A stretch of 64,000 nucleotides of DNA, from positions 9,672,779-9,736,778 of the forward strand of contig NC_049983.1 of assembly GCF_000003815.2 (NCBI RefSeq), given 5' to 3'. Shown here piece by piece: positions 12,601 to 24,600 of the stretch (position 1 is the first letter of the stretch; the number at the start of each line of letters is the position of its first letter). Both the position numbers and the translations under genes were made by a program. The DNA comes from Branchiostoma floridae. Its lineage: Eukaryota > Chordata > Leptocardii > Amphioxiformes > Branchiostomatidae. Under the pieces are notes generated by a model, which did no database searches, was not told where the DNA came from, and saw only the letters and a program-made list of their open reading frames with translations.

Positions 12601-15600
12601 GAATGGAACGCAACAAGGTGCATTCTCTCTGTAGTAGTGTTTCAATCCCTCTCTCCATTCATAAAACAGTCTCCGCCTTAGTTGGTCTCAGTTTATAAAG
12701 AAATCTTGCATTGTCCCCTTCAATTTTCAAATTGGAATCGCCCTTACACATGTACAATTTTAAGAAAACTGCTCTTTCCGTATATCACCTGTAAGGCCTG
12801 CTCTCATCCTTGTAAGACTTCGGCGAAGCCTCTATTCTTATCTCGGACTCTCAATAAGAATTCTCCGTTGCCACGCCACCAAAGAATCTTAATTTACCCT
12901 CCTCAAATACCTCTGCTTACAGTTACAGTGGATGTATAGTACAGTCTATGCCCCGTACACGCGTTGGGGAGGTCGTGTGTAGTGTGATAGCGGTAACCAA
13001 GCCGACCGTTGAGACCTGGTTTTAAATTGGCGCAGGTTTCCCCGGTAACGGGTGCGCACGTCCGGGAGCGGCGCTCTTCATGTGCGGAAGCGTGCACGTT
13101 CTGTTTCAACACACGACGTACCGACGTCGCCTGTACGTATAGCTGAAAGGAGGTCGCGTTGACGTAAAATGGGTTTATCTCCGTCGGCCGTATCTAGCCT
13201 TACTAGCGGCACTCTCAACAAACCGACCCCGAGTATAATAGAATTGCGTGTGAAATTTGTTGGGCAGAAAACGATGTTTACATTTCATCATAAATTATGC
13301 AAATTACTTGAACATTTACATAATGTATGCATTTTTATGTACACCTTTTACAATGGTGCAATACACCGTTGAAAACAAGTGCGGACCGTTATTCCCAGGG
13401 AAAGATTTTATAAAACAGGCTATTGGCCTTTGAAACTGCATAAATATACAACTTTGAATATTGCTATCTAACCTACCAACAATCGTAGGAGCAAAAAAAA
13501 TTAGAATTGCTTACTTTCATGAAGATCATTTTTGGTGTATTTTCTTCGATATCTCCTTCGATATCTCATTATTTTTCGTGGGTATATATGTTCCCACCAA
13601 AGAAAATGGAATGAGCAAATACAAAAAAAAAAAAGATCTGCAATACTATTTTACAATGGTCACGTATGCCAGCGTGTCCTACGTTATATTAGCAATCCTT
13701 GCAATTTTGGTACAATGATTCAACCAAATACGTCGCCCTTTTGCCAACAGCGTTCGTTTTAAGACTTCATCATTTGCTTGGTCATGAACTTTCCCCATAA
13801 AGGGACCGTCAGAACTGATCGCCGTATCCGCCTTGTGTGTCAGGGGGTTTCACTAGTGTGTGTACATCTTCTCCTTGTAGTTTCCCATATTGACGTCATA
13901 AGCGAAAGGGCAATATTTATTCATCTGACAGCCCCTGTACATGATTGCACCAGCTAACAAGCGCCTGGCAATCGCACAAAGTAATCAAAGAGAACGAGCT
14001 CAGATTGTAAGATCAGAAGTACAAGGGCTCTAATTTGTGTCTGTCAGTGTACAAGGGTTCTAATTTGTGCCTGGCAGTCTACAAGAGTTGTAATTTGTGT
14101 CTGTTCAAAGCTGAGGTATGGCAATTGCCACAGAAGTGCAATTATTCTGATGTTTTCAACTGGTTTACCAAAATGTATCTTTTGACGGAAAAAGTGAGAA
14201 AGTCTTACTGAAGCCGTGGTAGAGCGATTCGGAAAGCATTCATCGAATGTTATCGACGGAAAATAATCTTGTGTGTGTTTTGTTGTCTTTTTAGTGATAT
14301 TTGTACGTTTTGCATCATATTCCCATCGTTAAGCAGGGTTCACACGTGCGTTCACATTTCAAGTCCGTATGAGGTCCGTATGGAAGTCTTACTCTCTACC
14401 AGGCTCCACCGGTCACTAGAAAAATAGTAGGAACTGGTTGAAAATAGGCACAAGACATGCGAGAGGAGTTCGCTCGTCGCAAACCATACCCCATGTTATT
14501 TGTATCTGTCCTATTTCTCCAGCGACCTGTGGAGTCTGGTAGAGGCTAATAATTCCATAAGGAACTCATAAGGAATATATACGCACGTGTGAACCCGCCT
14601 TTATGATAAAGTCAATGGTAACGCAAACCCAATGTAGGACGCAGGGATGCCGCAAACGTGCCGCAGTCCAGTGCGACACCCGTTGAATAATCTTGAAAAG
14701 GAGCATGACATCGATTTATGCAAATATATGCTGAAACACGTTGATTGATTGCTCCCATTGGATGAGGGTGATGCTGTCCTGTTGTACCGTTAATTAATTT
14801 CCCAAAGACCTGGCTGCTGTCCGGTGCACCAAGGTCGCGACGTAATTAAGGCCTCGAAAAATTAACGTTTTGTTTCTGGTTACAGTCCTGAAAAAACTTA
14901 CGTCAGTAGTTCGGGATTCTTTTTTGGGGGGTCTTTTTTCATATTCCCGCCGAAATAATCTAACCAATACAGTTTAACAGTGTAGAACTGAAATGCACCA
15001 GGCACTACAATTTCTATATTGCAATAACAAGTATATGTAAACTGAAAAAAAAGTATTACGATGTTTGCTACACATTTTTACATCGGTTGTTCAAAGTCTT
15101 CATCTATTGACAGAGTGTGACATAAATAATTTCTGTAGAACATTTGCAAGACTACGTGAAATTCTGTATTGAAATTTTCATCACACAGATGTCAGATTTG
15201 GGGCAATTTTATATATCCCTAGCCTTATGATAACGCACCAGCGGTCTACATAAAAAAAAAGCTAGGGTCGGCAGGTTTTCATTCGGGTAACCGTAAATAA
15301 AACATCTTGTTCCCTAAAGCCTTAACTTGCGCACCTTGTATTTTTCTTCCAAACGAAATATCTTGCACCTGTCTTTGCTTAGAGATCGTAAATTCCTTGT
15401 AGGTTAACTTTGTTACGGGGTGGCAAGAAAGACCATTTGGGCACGAACCCAGCCATCGCAATAATCTTCCACTTTGATGAAACCGCGCATTCTTTTTGAT
15501 TAAACTCCGTTATTGATCTGGACCTCGTCTCCCGAAAAATGACGCACAACATTTATCACGTCCCGTGCGCCACAGAAGGGTTACGGTCGGGGCTATACGC

Positions 15601-18600
15601 TGTGTTAGTTTATCAGTCATATGTGCCATCCGCTAAAATCCTCTTCAAACAAAAGTGTGAATGAGAATGTTGGTACAATCCCTACCTTGAGTGTGTGAGT
15701 ACACTGTAGACGCCAAGGTAGTTGCTCGAGAGATGCTTGTCAACAGTACCCGCAGTGGTATAGCAAACGACGAACGTACAGTCGTTCTCTGGTCAAACGC
15801 TGATGTGGACTGCTCCATTATATTGCAGAGATGGGACAACGAGTTGAATAACGCAGAAAAATATTCCAATACATCAATGGAATCACTATTATGGCTCCGT
15901 TATATCCGTAGTGAATACAGTTCTGTTCAAATATTTGCAGAAAGCGTTGTGTTTGAAAAAGAACAAACTGACAGTATGGTTATACAGGGGTTACATATCC
16001 CCGTCCTGTATAATTTAGACGCGCCGCAGCGCTTTTTAATAATTCATTAGCCAATTCATCGGAGCCTGCTATGCATGGGCGGTATTATTGAGAAGCGGTG
16101 CCGACCGAGCAGGTGACGTCAAAGCCGGAATAGTTTAGCTAGGCCGGGACGGCATCAGCATATACGTGTGTGCGGTAAAAACTCTGAGATAACGGCTTGC
16201 TGTCTTCTCCAGGCAACGGTGTTGGGTGGTGATCTATCAGCGAACGTGTTATCTTTAGATTGCGTACCCTTTCCGGAGCCGTGTTACGACAAGAGCTATA
16301 TTTGGGTAGTTATTGCGTTAGGGAGGCCGTCACTGATTCTTCCGGTCGTCCGGGTTTTCCTTTACTACCTCACCTTGGTACTGAAATCGCGATGATTATT
16401 TTGGTCGCTTGAAATCCAAGTCTTGTACAGTTTGTATCAACGGAAACACAAAAGGGACGGAGGAGCATCGATCGTTGACTGAGGGAGGGAGCTTGAGCGG
16501 TAATGGCTACAGCGGTGAGCAGGACGGTACCCGCCCAGCAGAAAATGTCGGGCTCGACCACCGTGCAAGGTAACGTCTCACTTCCCCTGTCTGAGTCGGT
16601 GTTTGTCGGCACCGCTCCCGCCGAGCGAGCCGCTTACGTTCGCCCCTCCACGTGTGTGCGGCGCCGCCTGAGCTACGCGCACGCTGCCGGCTTGTACCGG
16701 TTCGGTTGTGATAAAAACCTTGCGCCATCACAATCCACGCGTACCCATCCCCCATTGCAATATCCCCTCGCCCTCTTTGCCTTCTAGAACCACACTATCG
16801 TCAAACACATTGATATCATTTCCCCATCAACGTAGAGTTATACTATAGGGAATAGCTTGTGACTCTCAATGTAGGAGAGAATAGTGTTTGCATTAAGCGC
16901 AGCTATTTGGTTGGCGTCCTCTTGACCCATGCTGCCTCTTCTGTTTCAGGGTAATAGCGTGCGTGTGTTAAGCCCAATAAAATGTGCTATTGTTCATGGC
17001 ATGTTTAAATTCCAACATCGCATGGGCTTTGGGATTACGACCAGCAAATACCCTGTTCATGTATGGTTAGGAAATAGTTTCGAATCTAATTTTAGTGCAA
17101 CCAAAATTGTACCTGGCTTTCTTCTAGAAAGAAAGACCTGGTATACAATGTATGTAATGTTATTAGCCATTGTGATATTGAACAGTTTTGAATTTTTTTT
17201 AGGAAATGTTGTGAATTGTGTGCTTATGAAAATTCTAAAAACAAAAGCTATGTCGATCCAATTTTCCTTTACAATAACCTTACCTTGCTTATAATTCTTC
17301 ATGAAAAAAAAGAAAAGAAAAACAAAACTATACATTTGTTTGCTTCCTTGATAGCCATTGTGAAGATATTGAACAGTTTTATGTATCATGGCTTCTCTTA
17401 AATGTTCGGAATAGTTGCAGGTGTCACTTGAAATGTTCAAATCTTAGTTGTAGATCCTGTTTGCCAACTAGGTCTCCTTGGCATATCAATTCACAGCTAG
17501 GATATAAAAACTCTCTCCAACAAGATATCTCCAGTGTCACTGACAAAAGACACCGGATGGTTGTCTGAAACATCTGACTGTTTCCAAAATCATATCCAGA
17601 TGCTTGAGTTATGTAGTTGCTTTTTGGCATATCATATTACCTGGATATCCAAACTTTATCGACGCTGTGAATGATATGCCTTATAAAAATTCTGAAGAAC
17701 AAAACTGTTCCGGTCCAAATTGAAACCAATTTGGGTTCCCATGATACCATAACCTTACCTGCGTCATCAGCACGGGGGGTTTCTTCCTGGTAATAAAAGT
17801 ACAGTAGGAAGTCCCTAGTTACAGGAGTAACAAGCTCTCCACCCACACACTGACGTAAGGCAGGTAAAGCTACAGCCTGGATGAGTTAAATGTTAAGTAA
17901 TCAAGTCAGTATACTTTGATACTGACAATAAGTAGTTTGCCATTGAATGTTCTTGTTGTACATGGATAATCAGCAATATCACTTTACCATATATGACATT
18001 ATAAGAAACAATAAACGTCGTTAAGTGTGTTTATCTAAAGAAATACATTTGTATCTACATCTGACCATTTCAGGTGACTCCTCTTCAGTGTCACTAGAAA
18101 ATCGAGTGGACATTGGTACATATGATATAATATTAACTGGAAAATATTATTTTCTTCATAAAGCGTTAACATGAGTGTTTAATCTTCATAAACGTATCAG
18201 TTATTGAGAGCTTATCAAACTTATGAAATTATATTTGACTCTGTAATGTTTTAAGCTGTTACATCTTGTATATTGAACAATTTGTTGTAGTACAATATGA
18301 TGAATAATAATAGGCATAGTTATATAATATCTAAGTACAATATAGATCTTTGGATGTAATTGCATGAGAAAACAGGGTGCCATAGGATTGACTCAGAACT
18401 TAACACTAAAATAAGAAGAAAACCTGACTTTAACCTGTGTATATTGCACTGATGTAAGGAAGACATATTTGACCTTTGTCCCCATTCTTGGCTGGTTCCT
18501 TAATACTGTATTCTTGTACCCCTAACACGTTGGTGTTTTTTCTGTTATTGCGCTGAGTTTGTGTAGGATACTACTGTACCTGCCTGTTATTTCTAAATAG

Positions 18601-21600
18601 TGTATCCAAGGAACATACACCAAAACCAACCTTTTCATAGTTTGTAAATATTGAGCTTCATTAGATTGACGGGGTTTGGTTTAGTTGACATGGTGTAGTG
18701 GCAGCTTGTCGCTGGACTTTGGATTGAAGTGTACTGTGTTTTAATGGCCTAGGTCAAAATGTTATGCCCTTGGGAAAGGCTCTTTGCGTCAATTTTATCA
18801 CTTCACTCAGATGAAGACGAGTACTGAAGCTTTGGTTAGAGACTTCCTCTTGGAGAGGACTTAAAGCAAAGGTTTGAGGAGAGACACACACATCAAGTGT
18901 GCTAAAAAATCTGCCACACTTATCGTTAAGAGTAGGGGTCCATCCTGGTGAGTGGATCAAACCTTTCAATCAGTCTTATAATGCAGCTATCTGCAAAACT
19001 GTTGTGTTGACTGTTGAACAGACGAGACAAAAGTGGTCAAACCTGCAACGTAGGACAAAGTATTACAAAATGTATGCTTGTCTGTTAGCTAAGTACTGTT
19101 ACAGTAGTGCAATGTGGCTTTGCTACAGCTAATCCAAATTTTAGCTTAAAGAGTTAAATTTTGTACTCAATAAGTGTGTTGGGTTAACTTGAAAGTTCAC
19201 CTGTGTTGGTATAACACATTCTTCACTCCTTGTCAGACTAGTACTGTTCAGTAAAAAATTAGGATACATTGTGTAAGTCTAATTTTGGTGTTGAAAATTA
19301 CAGTTCAACTTTTCCAGAGTGTGTAATAGGTTCTTTTTCGTGCAGAGGTTTGTTACTTATTTACTTATGCCTGAAGCTCCCTTATAGTTATACAAAGTGT
19401 CGCCAGCTTTACAGGTCTGCTACATACAATACAAACAAACAATCTGTTCTCTTGTTGACCCCAGATGGTACAGGTACCAAACATACCCACATTGTTTGCA
19501 CATGTAAATGAAACAAACAATGGAATTACCCCAACAAGGGATTAGCTAATAGAGTTTGGGCTGATGCATATATATTAGATACTTAGCTTATCAATATTTG
19601 TGGGAATTTTATAAAAGGTACAAAAGCTGTTGCACAAACTACATGTACCTTTTTTTTCAGTGAAACAACTTAGAAGTTTTTGATATATCTTAGGTATATA
19701 TTTATCTGCTCTACATGTAATAGTTTCTGTGTCATAGGTATACCTACATGATTTTGAGAAAAATGTGTTATGTAGATTTCTTACAGATGAATACTGTACA
19801 TTAACTGATGTGTCAATTTACTGGTCTTTCGAGTAGCTCATGTTCAAATGAGCATCTAGTATTAGAAATGTATTCATTGTATCAACTTTTCTTCCAAGTA
19901 CATGTAGATCAACAAAAGCTTCATGTCCTTGTATGATGAATTTCATATGTTCTTTCTTCTCATGAGTGATGATTTAAACATGTTCAATTACCCATATATT
20001 GCAAAAATCATTTTTATTAATTGTAATGTGGTCTTTCTTATTTTGTCTTCCAGGAATTGACACAAGAATGAAGTTCAGCATAGAGCCCATGCCTGGCAAG
20101 AAAGGCTTCAGACAGGTGAGATCAACATTATTATTCCTTTCACTCTCTAAAATCTTGTATGCTCACACATACATGTAGCACTCATTGAATAGTGGTAATT
20201 GAATAATAATTATCTGGTGCAGTGGCTTGAGTGGGTGTTTGCCTTGTACTTGGAAGGTCGTGAGTTTGATCCTCGACAGAATTATACCAAAGACTTTAAA
20301 AATGGTACATGCTGCTTTCTCTGCTTAGCACTCAGCACTAATGAGGAAGAGTATGGGAGTTAAACACACATCACTACCTGCGGACTAGCCCCCTGCTGTA
20401 GTGGCTAGCACAAATGTGTGGCCCAAGGGCTACAGAAATGGAGTTGGGTACCACCCCCAAGCATCTGTTACAGATGCACGGGCAACTTCGATAATTCATA
20501 TTGATTTCATTTCAGTACCCCAGGCATTGCAAATAATACATGCATTTTCAAAATTGATTCAGGCATATACCATTGCATCAAAGCTTTGTACATTAAATAC
20601 ACAATACATTTGGTACCAGCATATGGCACACTGGGAGTATGTATGGACAAATAAATGTGTGCCATTTCCAACTCTACATGGTTTGAATTCAATAACAGTA
20701 TATCAGTGGTTTTACCTGCCACCTACGGTGCCTAAGGGATTGCGGTTTGCTAAACCAAGGCATCTAAATCACAGCTGCTATGTGTGTAAGGCTTCTGCCA
20801 TGCATGATCGTCCATTTGGAAAAGCCGACAGTAATGCAACAGCGTACATCCAGCGTCGGGCTTACTTCCACCAGATAGGTACCTAAAGTGGCCTTCAGGG
20901 TTTAGAGGAGACATCTGAGGTGAAAATATTCCATTTTGATGCATTGACGTCATATTTTCAGCTCAGATCTATATCAGCAAACCAAAGTCTATCAATGAAA
21001 AGCAAGCAGTCACACGTTGTACAATGTACATGTAGTTTGAAAAAATTGTAGATTGCATTTTTCATTTTTTAGAAATTAGATTTTTGAAATATCAGTCTGC
21101 TGCGCACCTTACATCTGAAGTATATTTTCAATCTTGTTGAAATAATTTCATCTCTGAACTGAACTAGACTGAAGCTGATCCTATATTTGTGACACAGATG
21201 CTCATTAGTGGAAGGGCAATGCTTTATTATAACCAGAATTCTAAAGCACAGAAGACTGTCTCACCCTATAAAGCAGGAAAATCTCTCTAAATGGCTTTTC
21301 TGCCAAGACATGTACATGTACATTCTACATCAGTGCAGTTCCAGTGTGCTTTGATCAAGTTAGGAGTAATGCTGAATTTTAACTGGCTGGTGGGATTCTA
21401 GGCTGCAGACAGGAAAACTGCCTGACCCAAATAGCAGGAATAAATGGCTTTCCTGCCCATACATGTACATCAGTTCCTGTACTTTGATCAAGTGAGGAGT
21501 GCCTTGATGTCTGATGTTGTGTGGGGAATTCGTATGAGTTGATCCAGTGACATTTTCAGTGGCGGATCGGAAGACTGCGTCTGATGCGACCACCACAGGG

Positions 21601-24600
21601 ACTAAGGCTTACCTTGTTCATGGGATTGGCAATCTGGGCTTGCATAGTGCAGCATTATATGTACCCTTCTGGCATTAAATGTTAGGAGACTATATATAGA
21701 AATGTTATTTTATTAGACTGCATTTGTGCTAGAGAGAAAGGGGAATTTTAAACTTTATTCTGTCACTTCACAACCACAAACTCATCACACTGCCAGTAGA
21801 GGTGCCTGACTTCCCATTGAGTTGTTACATCTGTAGAATGGAGATATAAGGTTTTTGGTTAGTGTTTTGGATTGTAGAGTGACAGTGAGAAAGAAGACCA
21901 TATAGCTAGCTAGAGTATACAGGCAACTGATAGGATTTGAAATTGAAGGTTGGCTTGGGTCCAAAGTTGTCCCCATAGGCTGACAGGAAATTTCAGTGAT
22001 GAAATCAGAGAGAAGATTAACATCATAATCATTATTTTGCATGCAAACTCAAAGATACCGCAAGCTCACAAACTCAGTCTTTAAAACAAAGTGCCAACTT
22101 CAATGATGTAAAGAGCCCAAATACACAAGCAGTCAGTAAAAGACACATTTCTTTTGACACATGTGAAAGCACCTGGGATGTATGCGTGCATTACTGACAC
22201 TACTTGTAACTACAAGAGGCAACCAACTGCTCTCGTCTCTGGAAATAAAAGTCTTATAGAGAAAGCGCATAGCAACTTAGTGACATAGCCGAGATGCTGG
22301 GTCCGAGTAATCTTCAAACATGCCCTTGGCTATTTATCAAGTAACTGCCAAATGAATGTCCTTGTAGAATCTTTCTCCCCAGATCAAAGTGGTTCATTGA
22401 TTGCTGCCAGATTGGAAGAGGTCAGTTCAGCATGTAGTATTGAGTTACTGGGGAATGATAAGACTTCATTTCCGCTGTACGGTCCCTCAGCTAATCAAAA
22501 GTTTGTGCACTCGGGCAAAACGAAATTGAGTCAAAAAATAGAATCTTGTTAAGGATTCATGTTTTGATTTGCTTTGATATGACCAATCTAGATGGTTTTA
22601 TTTAGCTATACCATTATTAGTGTTTTCTAAATGATAATAATTTTCTACAGTTCTTGCTGAGTTTATGCACTAAAAAGATATGACATCCCCTAGCCTAGAA
22701 GATGTATTATGTCAACTCAAATCTGCCTTTTCAATTTACTTTGTGAAGCAGAAGAAAACATCTGCAGATACTGAAAATGGCAAAACACATCTCATATATC
22801 TTGTGCTTTTCCTCAGTATTATGATAGCAATATCTTTGGCAGCTATCTGCTGTACAACTTTACATGCCATATAGCAATAGTAAAGCCACGTACTGCACCA
22901 TCTTTAGAAAGCAATCTGTTTTATAAAGCCATTTTGCTGTCACATAGTCCCCATAATTCATGGATGGCCACACATTTTGATACTGCCTCTAAGGAGGAGA
23001 CATTAGCTAAGCCTACCATGGAAATGGATCCTTCGGCTCAATGTTTGAAAGCGGAGCCATTCTTCATAACACAACACGGTGTGAATAGCAATGTTCTGAC
23101 CCTTGAACGAGTATCTAGGAGGCTTCATTTGTCTTCAAGATGTTCGTCTTCCCAGTTTGTGACAGAATTGGGTTAATATAAGGGGGAACCGTACATGCAT
23201 TATGCATTTTTTTTACACGGCGAGATTATTGGCGATCACAAGGGGCAAAGGCTGTTTCATTGTCCTTGCAGCATGTGGGATTACGGTAGACAGAAATGTA
23301 TCAGAGTTGGAGTAGACTCTTGGAGGTTCTGCAAATACATGGAGATACGAAAGAGAGGAACCAAACAAGCATGATGCATTTTTTTTATGCGGTGAGATTA
23401 TTGGCGATCACAAGGGGCGGAGGCCAAGGGCAGCGTATATGATGCTCTTCCATTGGCCTTACAGCTCGTGGGATTATGGTACTAGACAGAAACGTATCAG
23501 GGTTGGAGTAGACTCTGGGAGGTTCTGGAAATAGTGGAGCATTATGAGATCTTACTTAGCGCTTTGGGGAGTGATGAAAAGCATTTACATGCACCTCTGC
23601 AGACCTACAATGTAGTATGCTGTTTCCATGCATAATTTGAGATCAGTGGTAAAACAGAATGTGATATACTTTCAACTTGGTAAAACAGTATTTTATGGTG
23701 GCTCTGATTTCTACCTGAAGTGAATAACCTCACACACACACACACACACACACGTACAGTTGGGATTTACATGTACCTCTATATTAAGTACTAGCATGTT
23801 GTAACCCATACATAATTTGACATCAGTAGAAAAGAACATCCGTGATTGTCTACAACAAAAGTAGTATACTCCAAGAAGTTATGTGGTGTACTTTCGTGAA
23901 ATAATGTTTTCTTGTGGACAAGTATTATTTTGCCATCTGTATGTACACTAATTTTGAAAAAGAATTATATTTGTTATCACCAACCAAAACAATTCTTGTG
24001 AAAAGTACAAAATCAAAGTTTTATTGTATTGAGCTGTAACAGTATTTTTTTAAATATATTTCTTTTTAAATTACACAATGTACTAGTTCATGTGAATACT
24101 GTTTCTAACAAACCCTACATTGTTTTTCAGTGGTTTGATGCCATGAAGGCTGTTGTGCGTCTCCCCCATGGCCTTCCCAGCGAGTGGCGGAAAAGGGTAA
24201 GTCTAGAAGATCCTTTTGCAGGAAAATCATTCCCACCTATGGTATATATGGGATGTCTTATCGCCAAAATACAGACATTGATACGGTGCATTTTCTTTTG
24301 ATACATACTCAATGGACATTCAAAGACCCCCTAAAGGCTGAGTCAAAATGATGCATCAAAATAATTGGTCAAAATGACGTTACCTTGCAATCATTTACCA
24401 AGCCAGACAGCTGTAATATGAAGCTTCCAGTAGTTTGAGTTGCTTATCACACCAGTCCAGATGGCATGTGTGGTGCATTTCATTTCTGTCAGAAGCTACA
24501 GAGGCGACCATTATCTATTCAGGGTGCTACATAGTATGTCTGCAGGCTGAAAGCCGTAGGGATGTTTAATGCTAGTTCACCTTTATCCGCAGGGTAACCT

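Larger units (their letters stand above)
3952..16502 (+). other. TBC1D30 intron 2, left part: no complete gene
   Basis: About 12.5 kb without recognisable protein-coding exons. It contains a hAT-like element (5695-6054), an LTR with primer-binding site (10065-10250), a Harbinger-like element (14332-14600) and three perfect CRE palindromes (9904, 12469, 13891), with a fourth at 16114. From about 12.2 kb rightwards it becomes richer in CpG. Short open frames here look random. Confidence 0.6.
20116..24130 (+). other. TBC1D30 intron 3, no gene
   Basis: Holds a SINE at its left end, a tandem pair of about 70-90 bp (about 21279-21370 and 21438-21505), a pair of about 160 bp at 23193-23535 and a CA microsatellite. 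The 161-codon frame at 20401-20886 starts inside the SINE tail and shows no family resemblance. Confidence 0.6.

Noticed and set aside
20215..20290. Functional tRNA gene
   Set aside because: A and B boxes are present but no cloverleaf or anticodon arm can be folded convincingly; a SINE body follows.
20401..20886. 161-codon + strand frame in intron 3
   Set aside because: Starts in the SINE tail, low-information sequence, no domain, no Kozak-like start without the repeat.
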